Shown in pieces: positions 21,930-58,062 of a stretch of DNA of 64,000 bases (its first letter is position 1; each line of letters begins with the position of its first letter). Below the pieces are notes generated by a model. The model saw only the letters and a program-made list of their open reading frames with translations, ran no database searches and was not told the origin of the DNA. A program made the translations under genes and the position numbers. This DNA is from Trichobilharzia szidati (Eukaryota; Platyhelminthes; Trematoda; Strigeidida; Schistosomatidae): NCBI GenBank assembly GCA_944472155.2, contig OX235279.1, positions 114,630,110 to 114,694,109 of the forward strand, read 5' to 3'.

Positions 21930-22200
21930 CCCAAGTTTTGCACTTCCATCAACCACGAAGACTATTAGTAAAGCCCGGAATATGTGGCACTGTGTACCTG
22001 TCTGGATTAGTTTGCTTATTTGGGGCCCTCTAATCACCACAAGGGCGCCAATTTTCCCAGGCAACACGTGTAGCGGCGAAACATATTGACTACTTGGGGG
22101 CCGAATAACCCTCTACTGAAGCATGTAATCAGATTCAGCTTTCGCTACTTTTAGCTCCTCTGGGGCCAATGTCCCTGGCCATGTATCCTTATGGTATGAG
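21930..22200 (-). pseudogene. Gypsy RT, N-terminal part
   Basis: Minus-strand VIRPPSSQYVSPLHVLPGK corresponds to the conserved RT entry motif (IRPSxSPWxSPLxLVPKK). It continues ALVVIRGPQIS before decay. Separated from the rest of RT by the Penelope fragment. Confidence 0.7.
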
Positions 22201-22329
22201 TAATTTTTGAGCCGGACTTAGAAGTTTGAGGGTCGGCTGACGTCAGAGCTGGGAATTCCGCTAGTACCTTTCAGTTGATACTGGAGGAGATTGGACCAGA
22301 TTCAACTAATGGCGCTTGCTCGCTCTGCT

Positions 22330-22660
22330 TTCTTTCATTGTTAGATGTCTCTTTCGAGTATCCACTAATAAGCCATATCTTCCCAGGAAGCCTATGCCCA
22401 AGATGACTTGGCAACAGTGAACACACATGGCAGCTGTTGCTTAAACCCGAGGTCGAGGGTCAGTGTTTTCCGCCCAAGCGCCACGATCTGGGTTTTATTG
22501 GTGGCCCGTAGTGTAACGGGGAGCTTTTCGTCGTCCTGTCTCTGCCTTTGCTTTTGGTATGACACTGAGTGCAGCTCCTGTATCAACCGAGAAGTGTTTG
22601 TCAGAGTTTTTATCCTTGATCTAGAATAGGTGACTGCCGGGTACCCCATCTAGAAGTCAC
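22330..22660 (-). pseudogene. Gypsy aspartic protease relic
   Basis: One minus-strand frame reads FSVDTGAALSVIPKAKAETG, including the DTGA active-site motif. A shifted frame gives LGRYGLLVDTRKRHL, the end of the fold. Frameshifts lie between them. Confidence 0.65.
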
Positions 22661-22689
22661 TGAGAAGGGACCACTTGTTTCTCTATTGC

Positions 22690-23460
22690 TTCTGGGGTAG
22701 TTTAGGCCAGGCGCATGTTTGTGTTCATTTTTTGACCATGAACCAACCCCTCAATAACACCAATGCGATTGGCCTGCTAACCTAGTTTGTCTGGGCCTAC
22801 TCTTTGACCATCAGCGTCCTCTATTAGGTGGTCTAACTTGTCTGCTTCACGTTAGTTGTATTTGTACCAGTTATTTCGTTGGTGATCTAATGTTGGTCAA
22901 TAGTTCTGAGATTGCCAGGTCTTTGCCAGTACCTGTCCTTCAGTGAGTCGTTCCCTCCCCAACGTGTAGTCAGCGATGAGTGCTAACTTTTCAAGGGAAG
23001 AGTCTGGATCCCGTGCGTCCAGGGGCCATTGTACATACTCCGAGAGGACTTACAGCCAGCTTAGCCTCTCCCACTATGCCATCTCCTACAAGCTTCCGCA
23101 TGTGGCGTAAGAACTATGGTGGGGATATATCCCTCATGTTCTCCCCTTGAAACAACCGTTGTACACACTAGTTTTCTGATACAAAGGGGCATTTATCATC
23201 TCTCACTTAGGCACTGCATATGACTGCTCGTTAGGGTGTGTGCGAAGTATAAGGTCCAGCGCCTTCTTGTTAGCCTCACTAGGTAACCGGAAACACACGC
23301 CACTGTAGCCATTAGTTTTAGGCTTGACGATATACCGGTCAAAGTATTGCTCTAGCTGAGCAAACCGTAGTTGCGGGTCATGTCGATCAGATTCAAGTGA
23401 CCTAACTTTGGTAGTTACTGCATGTCAGTTTCTGTTTTTGGCAAATGAAACACTAAAATG
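22690..23460 (-). pseudogene. Probable Gypsy gag remnant
   Basis: Position upstream of the protease on the element strand implies gag. The sequence keeps the higher GC of the element, but no open frame or zinc knuckle can be read with confidence. Confidence 0.35.
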
Positions 23461-23799
23461 GGTGAAAAATACCGAACTAAGTAGTAAGTATTCGCCAAAA
23501 TCTATATCCGATAAACGACAGAAAACAGAAGATATGTGAGCTGTAGTCATTCATAGCAAAATCGAAGGCAAAATGTGAACGAAATCCACTCACCGATTCA
23601 GGCACCGACTTTTCTATCAGAATGATTATTCAAATTACCGACTGACAACCTGTAATGTTGTGGAAGACTAGAATTATCTGTGAAGCTTTATTTTCGAAGG
23701 CATGGCAGAAGGCAAACGAAGCAGCGAATACCTAGCCAAACAAACTGAGGAGCATTCATCATTCAGTAGATAGACAAAGCCGTACAAATCATAAAGAAG

Positions 23800-23890
23800 A
23801 TATAGATACTACTTGGTTGCTCCTTTTGCCCTTCTGTACTTTTCAATTGCTTACAGTATCTGAGTGTTCATATAATACCGTGTTTTGCAG
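23800..23890 (+). repeat. Dispersed repeat related to 7520-7606
   Basis: Shares ACTACTTGG, CTTCTGTA, TTTTCAAT, ATCTGAGTG and CATATAATACCGTGTT(TT)GCAG with the 7.5-kb copy. Similarity ends sharply at GCAG in both. Confidence 0.5.
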
Positions 23891-26162
23891 ACCATGTAGG
23901 AGAAGTATAATTTCCCTTTGGAATGAGGGAAATCCACTACCAGTTTACGGAAAATGCCTAATGTCACCCATCCTTTCCTCTGTGAACTGTCAGCACTGAA
24001 GCACAGCAGCAGATATTTGGGAATGATTTCTGCAGTTGAAACAATAGCAGGCCTTTTCTGTACAGATTTAAACAATTACAATAAATCCCCAAGCTCCCAA
24101 TATTAATCAACGATGTGCTAATCAGGTCTAACATTTTAATGTATGTGTGTATTCTTAAATGCTGAAAAAGATAGTGACCCAATTTTGCTTGATAAATCAC
24201 AAGATTCATGTGAGTTCTTCGTGGTCAAGTCATTTTAATTTCTGCAGATGTGAAAAATATGCCCCGTCCTAGTACATATAACAGCATTCCCTAAGAGTAT
24301 CCTCCAAAATAAAAGACGTCATTTGATATTTTACCTATATATCAGGAACTTGCTATAGGTGTGTTGCGTTTTGCGTCTTGAGGGAATGGGAGATGTGTCG
24401 ACATTTATGGAAGGTATAGTAGATACCAACACAAGTTCCTACCCCCACGACTCCTCTTTTAATTTGCTCTGCGGAGACCAGAGTTAAATGGAAACACCTG
24501 ATCGACCACCTAAAAATACGAAATACTTTTCGGGACAAAGGTCGTAGTGCGAGTACGATTGGTTAACTAGCTAGAGATGTGCACGAAGGAACGAACACAT
24601 CATGGCAGCATGCCAATTAGCTTGGACACTTGACCTATAGCTAAACAACTCAACTTAAACAGTAAAGATCAGTATCCAATGCTGAGTGGTGAATGCTGTA
24701 AGATATTAAATTTATGGGATTGTCTACCACTGATGGTCTATCAGTATGAACACCTGACTCAAGAACCTTGAATAAGATTGCATTAAATGGGAAGGGCGCA
24801 TTGATTTAGGACATTTTCAAACATGTTAGATATGTCTTAGGCGGCCTGAAAGGTGGAAGAAGAACTAGATACAGCTCCCAATTTAGCTTGGAATACTAAT
24901 ATCAGTAGTCAGAAGATCACGTAATTGTGTTCAAAGCTATTACAACTGGTCGCACTTCCAGGCTTATATTTGCAGCTGGAGGATCAGGTCTCGAATGTTC
25001 TCGCTGGGAGCATGGACAAGCTTAGTGTAACGTTCCAAAAGAAGCAAATTTGAAATAATCCGTTAGAAGTTTCTTTTATGCCAGGGAAATTGGCTTTTCT
25101 GGAAATGCATGAGAATTCAGTACTTTATAGGCTCCTATTCCAGTTGTAGTAAAAATACAAAGGAATCCTATTATTTCAGGCATTCTTAGACATAAACAAT
25201 GTATGAGACCAGTAAAAAATTCTGAGACTCCTCGCAGAAACCCATGGTTATTTAATTATGTGACGACACCAAAGTGTGAAATATTTTGTAACTGCTATGT
25301 GTGATGAAAAAATACCACCGAAAGCAACCGACTAAACGAAGATGACAGTAGTCTGGAGTCATTTGGATTATATTTACACATTAACTACTAACAAATAACA
25401 GCGAACATCTAAATGGAGCAGTAAAAAATTATCGGTTTATTTCTCTATATCTTTAGCACTATATTTTTAAATCAAAGCCAAGTTTCTTTGATTTGAATGC
25501 TGCATAGTTTTTGTTTGTTTATGCTGGTATGTTATTCTTGGTCAGTAAACAGACTTTTTGAACATGAGGCATGTTTATTTCTAAGTCTACATAAAATTGA
25601 GATTATTAGTCTCTTGTTAACTTAAGATAAAGCCATGCTGTGTGGCAATTTTTTTCAAGATGAAATCTATGGGGAAATCTCAAATATTTTGGTGACAATC
25701 TCCAGTTATATATATGTGGTACAATGAATAAAGTTCTACAGAGCTGTTTAACCGGTTTTTGCCTCAAATGCAAATGAAGGGAGAATTTTAACTTTTTGCT
25801 GGATGTAATTTTCCGTAGGTGAAATTTTATGAACTGTAACGGTCTTCAGATATTCACTGGCAGCAAATAATATATAAATCATTTGCTGCAGAAATATATT
25901 TCTCTTTCCTTATAATAATTAGAAATTCTTTCAAACTGGCTAACTGACTCAATAACACTGACAAGGTCTAAAGCGTATTCATTTTACAAGTTTTCCCGAG
26001 CACATTCCTTATGAGCATTTTTGCCTTTTAGAAAAATTCAAGAGGCTATCGTGTTGTATAATAGCATATAATTTAGTGAATCAGTGGTGAAAATTAGGAC
26101 TACCCATACTGGTGCACTATCGACCTATTTGCAGACTGGTTTTATGGATGATTATATATATA
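23891..26162. other. Nothing recognised
   Basis: AT-rich sequence with short frames on both strands (23851-24209 and 24353-24538, minus), none with a domain or convincing splice context. Confidence 0.4.
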
Positions 26163-27800
26163 GATATCCAGTATCGTTTTTACGAGCTAGTATAAACCAG
26201 TTTGATTTCTTTGTGCTCGCCTCTTGATTGTGAGGTATAAGTTCCTGATCTTCGGTAAACTTCTGCGCAGCTCGTCCCACCACTCGACTGTCGTAGCTTT
26301 GGTTGAATCCAAAAGGAGTAGTGCAGGGATTAATTGTATGTGGTTTGTAGAATGAGGTGTGTTAAGACTGTTACTACTGTGAATGGAGTTGATCCTTTCA
26401 CCAGTTAGTCCTCCGGTTTCGTCATCAAAAGAAAATATGATAATAATAATAGATATAACTAGTGGAGTTATTCAGACTAACAGAGAGAAAAAGAATAAGA
26501 AAACGTAACAACAGTCAGATGATTAAATTTGAAGAATATGAATAATATGAACAACATATATACCGGTAATAATGATAATGATAATAATAGGTGTAGTTAA
26601 AGGTGTCAGGAGAGTAAGACGGAAGAGAATGTAAAGAAGTAAAACGACCAGTTTAATTGTCTACCTTTGAATGGTGTATGCGATTTTAAGGGGATGCAGT
26701 CCTTGTGTCGCCACATGATTGTCCAGCCTTCGCTTAAAGGCGTCCACTGACGGTGCCATAGCTACGTCTGCCGGTAAGGAATTCCAGGGACAAGAAACCC
26801 GCAGTGAAAAGAAGTGGGAGCGCACCCGGATCCTTGCCCTCTGGTGAGCTGTCCTTCTGGGATTTCCACGAGGAAGCCTATACCTACTCAATGGCAGAAC
26901 ACCTTTGTTTGGGTGATTCTGATCATTTGTTATTTTGTAAGCAGTAATCAAATCCCCCCTAAGACGACGGTAACTAAGTGTGAAAAGGCCTAATTTCTTC
27001 AGCCTTTCATCATATGGTTTATTTCGGAGACCAACCACTCCTTTTGTTACCCGTCGTTGGACTCTTTCCAAGAGGTTGGTGTCTTTTCTAAGCAGTGGGG
27101 GGTGCAATAATACTGTGTACTTCAAGGTGTGGTCTGACGTATGTTTTATACAACCTTAGAAAGAGCTCAGGAGTGAGTGCACCTAACTGTCTATGTGTAA
27201 AGTGTATGACCGCATATGCTCTCGCTACATCCCCCGTGTAATTTACGCTTGTGTCCATTTTCTCCGTTAGAACTAGACCTAAGTCACGTTCCGACGTTGA
27301 GCAGGACAAGCTTTCATTGCACAGGGTGTAACTTGCATTCTGTAGTCTACAGGTGCGTAACTTCACTACTTTGCACTTTTTCAGGTTGAAAGTCATGCTA
27401 CTGGCCACCGCACAGTCTTCCAGAAACCTTAGATCTGCCTGCAGTCTATCTGAGTCCTCCGGACACCTTATCGCCCTCCATATCTTCACGTCGTCAGTGT
27501 ATAGAAGAGTCGGGCAGCTTAGACGGCATGGTAGATCATTAATAAAAATCAAGAACATCAGTGGTCCCAGGATAGAACCCTGAGACACTCCTGATGACGA
27601 GCTGTGCCAAGATGATCGGACTCGATCTACCTTGGTGCAAAATTGCCTTTCAGCTAGGTAGTCCTTTAACCATGACAGAAGTGGTTTACCTATACCTACC
27701 TGGCTTATTTTGTGTAGGAGGAGGTCATGGTGAACAGTGTCAAATGTCTTCTCAAAGTCTAGTCTCAAATTTTTCATACTTCTGCGATCTCTAATTATGA
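26163..27800 (-). mobile_element. CR1-like LINE, 5'-truncated
   Basis: The body 26661-27810 encodes the RT C-terminal two thirds. The 3' untranslated region 26163-26660 contains AT-rich GATAATAAT runs and ends with the 235-bp tail also present at 1-235. Truncation within RT at the 5' side is typical of incomplete target-primed reverse transcription. Confidence 0.8.
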
Positions 27801-27810
27801 GACCCAGCAA
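26661..27810 (-). pseudogene. CR1-like reverse transcriptase with one frameshift
   Basis: First frame (27088-27810): LRLDFEKTFDTVHHDLLLHK (RT motif A), GVSQGSILGPLMFLIFINDL (motif B), LLYTDDVKIW (motif C, YTDD), TFNLKKCKVVKL, SERDLGLVLTEKMD, then ELFLRLYKTYVRPHLE. A single frameshift near 27120 leads into the second frame (26661-27125): LLERVQRRVTKGV, YDERLKKLGLFTLSYRRLRG, FSLRVSCPWNSLP and DAFKRRLDNH, the standard CR1 C-terminus. Apart from the shift and 5' truncation it is well preserved. Confidence 0.9.
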
Positions 27811-29640
27811 GCTTATAGCCTACTAATAGCACTCAATTTCTACTGTTCAGTTGTGTTACGTAGATTATTTAGTTTTTCAGATCGCAAGCTGATAGACATA
27901 GGTACATTCACTTGTAATGCTATTTAGAACACAAGCTTATTGTATTATAAGAATATCATGTTGAAAGTACCCAGTAGCATGTTGCATGACGTGGACGTGG
28001 TTGCTGTATGGGAACCCGCTGACTTTAGTGTACTTTCGTGTTTAAAACTCGGACTGGCCATGTGATTCTTGCACTCCAAGTGATTTCTAACATACTAGGG
28101 ATGAATAATCTGGAGCGTTATTTTCACTACACGTCTGAGAAACAACTCTAAAACCTTTCAGCCGGGTTTGTAATCACAGCAAGGTTTTACCAGCAGATAG
28201 TAATTTGATTTAATAAGCGTATGAGAAAATAAAAGAGAACTGATATAGATAGTACTAGTTTTTGGATTAGTTAATTATACGGGTATTATAGCATGTTTGC
28301 ATATTGCGGTGCTGCGAACATACCTGTTGAAATTATGCAACCAACTTCTTGATTAAGCTTTCTACCCCTGAATCACCTCAAGCGAGATTATAAAGATCGT
28401 TAAATGAGCATTTATTTTAAGATCAGTGGGTCATAACTTCGAAGACCTCTCCACCTATCAAGTTTTCAGGGAGTAAGTTGCAATAAACGGTTGGTTGCCA
28501 ATTGCATTGAAACGACTGTCGTCATTAAGTAACGTCGCTATTATATTTACTCATCGAAACTTACTCAGATAATGAATATGCGTTAAACCTCTGAGACGTG
28601 ACTAAACCCCATTTATCCAGTTACCCGAAAGAGATTTTTTATTTGCCAGGTTGTGAGCCACTGTTTTGTGAATGTTAAAAATACGACCCAGTTGCCCAGG
28701 CTAAAATAGAGTGGGGTATTATTTAAACCTGAGTTCTATTAGCTGAAACTAAAGTGCATAAACCAATAAGCCACATTCTAGCAGCATACGCATCTGAAGA
28801 TTCTATAACTACTTATCGTAAGGGTGTTGGCCAATAAAACGCCTTATTTTAAAAAGCAGGAATACTCCGCTTCAGTTGGTTAATCGTCTGTGTTCAACTG
28901 GGTGGATATATATAATAACGTAGAAAGCTCATAATATTCACTGAAATCATCCCCACTGATAGCAATTCAGATAAATTAGTGATTAACTCCATCAGGTGTT
29001 AATTTTAATGCACAACATTCAGGTATGGTTGTGCTAGCGATTTTTCTGTCAAGATGGATGAGCCCCTTGAAGGGTATATTGAGGAAAACACACGTCGATG
29101 AGGCAACAATAATGGTAGTTTTCCATAGCTTTCTTTAATTAGCTACTTGTTGCTGATGTTCACTAACTTCAAGCACGTCTTATTTTCTGCAACCATGCAG
29201 AATAGTGTTCTGGAACCCCTTTAGACAGGATACTCGTCGAATGACCATTACACTTGGCCCTACAAGAACAGAAGAACTGATACATGCACTTAGAAGCTGA
29301 TTTGTATAAACTAAAGTTTCTCCTTCACTATGCCTGAGGCGTTTTTGTGTAGGGCTTTCAAAATGTTAACAAACTTTTCAGGAACTTTTTCTAACGGCCA
29401 TTCAGACGTGCGTTTGTTGTGACTATAAGATTTCGCGGTGACAAACCAACAGCTGCATCTGGCAGCAGTTGCAAGCTATTGCATCTCATACAGACCACGT
29501 TGCAGCAAGTGCAATAATTACGAAAGTTGTAAGGTAAACAGCACGCTAAGTATCAACCCAAGCCGTCTGGAACGCTTAGAAGAGTACTTCTGGAAACAAT
29601 TTAACTAGCCCACAGTGCAAGTATCCAATATTATTAATCA
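27811..29640. other. No gene recognised upstream of HELQ
   Basis: AT-rich sequence without convincing exons. The missing N-terminal exons of HELQ could lie here or further left, but their sequence is too poorly conserved for me to pick out. Confidence 0.35.
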
Positions 29641-29875
29641 CAATACTCCACAGTTGGTTAATACTGACCCACCTAACGAAGTGGATGTGTAAAAGGAGCT
29701 CCAAGTACCCAAGAGTAGTAAGGCACTTGACCCACACAACTTCCTTCAGACACTTTGAAGATGCTAATAAGACTAGTCAAGGAACTGACTGAATTGTTTA
29801 GGAGAGTATGGGAAAAAGAGAATGTTCCATCAATGAGGAATGAAGCTAATGTTGTGTCTACGTAGTACATGCGAC
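29641..29875 (+). pseudogene. Small non-LTR RT relic
   Basis: Joined across stops, the plus strand reads PPNEVDV, VPKSSKALDPHNFL and RLVKELTELFRRVWEKENVP, corresponding to the region just before the RT core of RTE-like LINEs (KSSKAxGPDxI ... IWExExVP). Short and damaged. Confidence 0.5.
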
Positions 29876-30083
29876 TCGTACGAGTACTAGTCGGTTGCCA
29901 GTCTCGTCTAAAATATTGACTGCTATATTGCTCTGCAGTCTTCGCAAAACGCGTGATTAATTGATCCAGAATTTTAGATAAATAAAAATAGTAATGATAT
30001 TAGTCACCGTTTTTAGCACCATTCAAAGAAATATATTGAGTGATTATTTCGTATTTTCAATCTATAAATATTTTATTATTGAG

Positions 30084-52338
<22,255 letters not shown>

Positions 52339-52496
52339 TACTACTCAAAGTGATAATGAAATTTTCTATGCACAAGTTTACTTTTCTCCTTCAAATGACT
52401 GATCTCTATATTTTTTTCCTTGAAGTTTTTTGTCTTTCAAAATAATGTAATTTGATCTCAGCCTAAATTTTCACTTGACAAATCCGTTTGATTTCT

Positions 52497-52502
52497 AATA
52501 AA
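52497..52502 (+). promoter_or_regulatory. Polyadenylation signal AATAAA for HELQ
   Basis: Canonical AATAAA about 160 bp after the HELQ stop on the same strand; the only perfect hexamer close by. Confidence 0.6.
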
Positions 52503-52698
52503 TGTTATTTTCCAGAAACAGAAAGAAAATATAATTACTTTTGCTTTGCTTTAGACCAGCACTACAGACTGAAATTTGAGGGAAGTAGGTTGGACAGCAT
52601 TGAGATTATAACTAGTTACTATCATAGTGTAGTGAAGACTGTCTTAATACTCGCTTGATGTTAGTATCCTAAAAGTGAGGTAATGTCATTCTAAGTTA

Positions 52699-53430
<732 letters not shown>

Positions 53431-53444
53431 TAGAAGGACTGACT

Positions 53445-53830
53445 CCTGACCGAAAGCTGCTACCTTGACGTGGTGGTCGGGCTTGAACACCGCAATGACC
53501 CAACAAGCTATACTGGCTGGAACTTATGTTCCTGCAGGTGCTACCATGCCAGGAATGTTGTTCGGATAGCGGTTAGACTAAAAGCAGTTACCCAACCCAA
53601 TCCTATGACTTCAAACAAATCACAAAATATCATGCCGGATCGATCGGGGCCCGGATTAACAACGACCGCGCTTTCTGCTGCCTTGTCACAGGGCAGAAGT
53701 GATAAATACGCTACTGAGACACACCAAATAAAAAACAACAAACAAAAACAGGCCGTGTGTGACCGGCCTCAAGCAGTTGTCCCCTGGGCTCTGCGGTCAC
53801 GCAGCAGCAGCAGAAGGACTGACTCCCTTA
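53445..53830 (+). repeat. RTE-associated repeat, copy 1
   Basis: Contains GGCTTGAACACCGCAATGAC, ACTGGCTGGAACTTATGTTC, GGATAGCGGTTAGACTAAAA and GACCGGCCTCAAGCAGTTGT. The same blocks in the same order occur on the minus strand at 60640-61090. Probably the 5' region of an RTE-type LINE; the open frame 53470-53958 is likely untranslated leader. Confidence 0.6.
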
Positions 53831-53959
53831 ACATTGGTGTTGAAAATCCGAATTTTATTCTATATGTTGAGTGTAGCGCTGGTAGTTGTCTTTGCTGTAG
53901 TAAAGCATGGGCAGAGTATATAATGAGTGATATAACACTAGTATATAGTGTGAAGTAGC

Positions 53960-54459
53960 AATTCGACTAGGTTGAAATTATGTAAGCATTTAGCTCGTTG
54001 AGCACCCTTGTAACTCATTTTCTCTCCACAAAAAGGTGTACTACATAAAGTATACCTGAATCATAATGTAGTCATCGAGGTAGAATGACTTCCTAGTATA
54101 CTTAAATCTGCTATAATTATTGGTTTTGATAAAAACGGCATTGACTAACTAGTATCAGTTTATGCCTGGAGCATTTCTCAGTTTGGCTGTAAGTTCAAAT
54201 GAGAATTTTCATTTCCAGTGATGCGCACACAGTGGTGCATAAAAGATAAATAGGTCCATTTGAAAGCTTCATATTTTAATACTCACCGCAAAGATAAAGT
54301 GATGAACCAGGTAGTTCTAGAAAGTTATGATTTTCTGCTTGGAGATTCTACAGCAGTGTGCGCACACAATATATGATGAAACATAGTATCTTCGTAAATC
54401 ATAACAAGTTATGTAAGCGGAGATCAGCATGGTTTGGAACAAAGCACCTGAAAGTACCA
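53960..54459. other. Nothing recognised
   Basis: AT-rich DNA with short frames only. Confidence 0.4.
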
Positions 54460-54640
54460 CATATTTCAACTCCATAAGAAGAGAAAGTGAATAGCTCATC
54501 GTGTGTTCGAGACTGCAGAATCCAAGTTGATAATGTGTTTTTCAGAAAAGTGAGTGGAGTTAGCAAATGTACATCATTGGATACACATATGTGGTGCCTA
54601 AATGTAGCGTTATTCTTATAAGATCGATTGTGATATCTGT
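54460..54640 (-). repeat. Dispersed repeat shared with 43380-43640
   Basis: Minus-strand ATGATGTACATTTGCTAACT and the neighbouring ACTTGGATTCTGCAGTCTC region correspond to the intron 7 copy. It overlaps a 130-codon frame (54399-54791) that I do not recognise. Confidence 0.45.
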
Positions 54641-55149
54641 TTGTGGTGAATATTTCATTCAAATCAAGCAACCTCAAAATGTTTAATTGACGAAGAGAAA
54701 ATGGATGTTTTTTTAATAATAATTTGCTTTGTTCCAAAACAGTACTTGTGATACAGAATGGAATTCTCAGCATTTCACTACAGTATTGCATCCAGTTTGT
54801 ACATTACCAATAAATAAAATTCTACATAGATTATGGGTAGTCTCAGTTAATTTTGACAACATATTAGCATATCGGTAGCAAAGCCAAAAGTGAACAGAAT
54901 GTTTGAAGGTGTTAGAAAAGTAGATACTAGCATATTTACTGGCGTAAGAAGTAACAAAAAGGTCAATATATACAGAGTGTGGAAGAACGAAGAAGAATGT
55001 TTTTTAAGTAGAGTTTGTAAGGAAGAGAGAAACAAAACAGCACAGCACGAAAAAATGAGAAAAGGAAGGAAGAAAACTTACCTATAAATGATATGAGTTG
55101 GAAAGACGAGATCCAATTGTTCTACTGACTATTTAATAAGTTATAAGTC
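54641..55149. other. Nothing recognised
   Basis: AT-rich; short Lys-rich frame at 54890-55087 without a domain. Confidence 0.4.
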
Positions 55150-55850
55150 TCACGCCTAATGCTTTATCGCACAGAGCACGAGCCAAGTAGGGTATGGTTG
55201 AGTATTTTTACTTGCTAGTGCGAGCATATAGTTTTCTCTATAGGCTTCTGGTCCTGCCTGATGAGAAACAAGGGGAGAGTTGTGAATGAAGAGAGTGGTG
55301 TGAGTTAGATAGAATGGATTTAGCCCATTTTTCATATGAGTCCGAGTGCCTGTCGACCAGAATATTAACAAGCTGGTTAAGTGGCACGTTGCTTACCCTG
55401 CTGACAACCTTTAATATCCTACGCAATAAGATATAGTCCTTCTTCAGTAGCCCTGGAAAAACTAAGGGGGAACAATAGAGAATAATAGGCAGGATGCAAG
55501 AGTTAACGAATCGGAAGAGTAAGGCTTGAATTATTCTAGAATGTCTTAACTTCTTGATGTAGAAGGTAAGATGGAATGTCTTCTTAAAAATCATCAAGAT
55601 ATGAGACGACCAGGAAAGATCAGCAGATAGAATGACGCCAAGATATTTAGTTTCCGACTTGGTCTCTATTTGAGTGACATCTATGTTGCACACCTCGTGA
55701 GTGCTAACCAGTTTGTTTAGGTCAGATTTATGCCTAAAGTTGAAACTGACTGTTTGACATTTAGAGGGATTTAAGGTAAGACCGTTTTCCTTGGACCACT
55801 GGTTGATTTCTGATAGAAAGCCACTTAGTTTGGAACAGTCACTTTGACAC
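55150..55850 (-). pseudogene. Non-LTR RT C-terminal relic (same family as 11.1 kb)
   Basis: LTLNPSKCQTVSFNFRHK, ETKSETKYLGVILSADLSWS, HLTFYIKKLRHSRIIQALLF, NSCILPIILYCSPLVFPGLL, SRVSNVPLNQLVNILVDR, then the end of the ORF near 55238. The catalytic RT is absent. A SINE (copy C) is inserted just upstream on the same strand. Confidence 0.85.
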
Positions 55851-55852
55851 TT

Positions 55853-56037
55853 TTTTTATTACAGCTTGAAACCATACAGTATTTTTGGTACAAGTATGGA
55901 AGTTTCAGCATGTGATATCGGTAGCCCAAATTTTGTGGGCCGACCATTGATAACAGGTGTGCGCCGGCAGGGGATCGAACCCCGGACCATGTGCATGGTC
56001 GGCGAGAGTCCTAACCGCTGTGCCACTGACGCACTCG
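55853..56037 (-). repeat. tRNA-derived SINE, copy C
   Basis: B box as the complement of GGGATCGAACCCC at 55971-55983, A-box complement at 56007-56030, and a T-run at 55853-55859 as the reversed poly-A. Same family as copies A and B. Confidence 0.78.
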
Positions 56038-56044
56038 ATTCAGT

Positions 56045-57028
56045 TAGGAAAATCTGAATTTAAAAAACCAAAAAATGTTTTAATAGAAGCACTCCATTTG
56101 TTAGAACTGTGGGCAAAAGTGAACCGCACATCTTTACAGAGCATTAGTGATAGTCAGACTCAATGTGTGTTTGCATTTGGCTAGCCTCACTTCTTCCAAA
56201 TGGTGTTATCACACCCACTCATAATCGGGACAATTCACTCTTTTACCGTCTGTATAAAGCATTTCACTAACATCACCATCTTAATACTAGAAATGTTGAG
56301 ACAATGTATTACTGGTGTAAAACAATGGACTAAGACAATCTAAACAACGACTTATGCTTTGGTGTATTTAGAGAAAATTAGCAGCGTTCTAGAAATAAAG
56401 AAATCATATCCAAGCCATTGTAGAATTACGAAATTCGGTGTATTGTAATAAAGTTTAAAAAGGAAAGCAGAACTTGTGAATTGCAAATATTGTTGAAGGT
56501 TTAATTTGTAAGGGGCCAGCAAAGAAACTCCAGTTAGTGATTCAGATGAATTTGGTAATTACTTCTGGTGAACGAACTCACTCCGACATAATATTTATCA
56601 AAGTTAACAATAAAAAGTAACTGAACTGCTCCTTCACCTTACTCTGTAACTCATATAGTATGCAAACTGTATCGGGAAATATATACACAGTTGTCATTTT
56701 ATTCAGTCAGCCAAATGACTCAGGCGAACTTATATGCTTTGTCCTTAAATTACAGAGTGACTGAGGTGGCTACAAGATGGGGAAGTAAAGAACTGTCTTC
56801 ATTATGATTTAGACTGTGAATAAATGTTTGGATAACTGAAATATGCATCATTCATTATCTCATGAAAGTATTGAGACAGAACAAAACTTTAGGCATAGAT
56901 ATTTAACAAACAAACATCATTTATATTTGACTATCACACATGTATCTTCATTATGCCAGTTTCTGAAGTTTCCGAGTCAGAGAGAACTCTTGACATATAA
57001 TAAGTTGTGAATATCTTCACATTAGACT
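56045..57028. other. No firm gene; one protein-like frame
   Basis: 56050-56184 (plus) reads KNVLIEALHLLELWAKVNRT, which looks like an amphipathic helix, but there is no splice context or family match. The rest is AT-rich without recognised content. Confidence 0.3.
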
Positions 57029-58062
57029 AGTCAAGTTTTGGACTACCTTCACAACTTCTGTCTTCATTTCATACAACACTGACAATTAGATACATTTCAA
57101 GTAAAAACAAATTTGTATCTTATGGTGTGTGTGTTTGTGTGCACACGCACGCGCATGCTATAAAATGAAACTGCTCACCGAAGTTAGTTGCTTGACGTGA
57201 AACACTTATACACAATTTTCACCCTTTATGTTATCGAGTAAATAATTCAGTACACCTTGATATCTCCACATAAACAAGTCTAACACTGAAGCTAGACTTA
57301 ACTTCAGAATTCTGTGTGACCGCCACAAGAAGGCAGATGAATAGTTCACACTTTGTCATCATAAAATATTTCTTTTAATAACTCCTTCCATCTTCATTGA
57401 GAGAAGTTGAAAATTATTGGAAGTTCTCGTAACTGACTGGGAAAGGTAAACCATAAAACAATGAAGACAAGAATCAGGAAAAAGACCTGTTGGAAATAGC
57501 AGACTGAGACTAGTGTTCAGGGTGGACGGAGTTCAATCATAAAGAGAAAGAGATGCATGAACATCACTATCCGCAAACAAATTATGTCGCACCACATAAA
57601 CTACTCACTTGCAGCGAAAATCAGTAGTCATCTCCAATTGACGAGAAAACTGTTAGCTTTGCACACACACACAGTCATTCAAATTCTAATCCTGCAGATT
57701 AACACAGAAACCAGGTCAATTTGTTCATTCAGTAGGTGATGAGAAGAATTTGACGACCCTCACTCGTCTGCATTCTCAGACAGTACATTACTGCTGAGAT
57801 CACTACAGTTTCTAGCTAAACATTAAAAATATGTATTCACCACCTCAGTGAGTGTGTATTTGCTACAATTGGGCATTAGAATCGTCAGGTACTGAACAGC
57901 TCTTTCACTACAATCATGAACTCATCAGTAATGTGCATTCACAACCCAGTGTGAGATGGAATCATCGACCAGAGAAGAAGACTCATACTGAATCGGTTAC
58001 TATTCAATCAGTGGGTTGTAATTCAGTGATTCGTGATTTCCAACTAATACAGTCAAGTGATG
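57029..58062 (+). repeat. 1-kb repeat, copy 2
   Basis: Inverse of 38493-39524. Beyond its right end a tRNA-like segment follows on the minus strand (58063-58135), which the intron copy lacks. Confidence 0.8.

Larger units (their letters stand above)
18975..23460 (-). mobile_element. Ty3/Gypsy LTR retrotransposon, decayed
   Basis: Minus-strand order gag-like, protease, RT, RNase H, integrase, as in Ty3/Gypsy. All domains have stops or frameshifts. The RT is split by a plus-strand Penelope fragment. I could not define LTRs; related sequence blocks at 18.6 and 23.8 kb flank it but do not clearly match each other. GC content is higher than the surroundings. Confidence 0.8.

Noticed and set aside
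18560..23890. Defined LTRs for the Gypsy element
   Set aside because: The blocks at 18.6 and 23.8 kb each resemble parts of the 7.4-7.6 kb repeat but not clearly each other, so I did not call LTRs.
56050..56184. Exon encoding KNVLIEALHLLELWAKVNRT
   Set aside because: Protein-like, but without an acceptor in phase, donor or homologue; kept only as a note.
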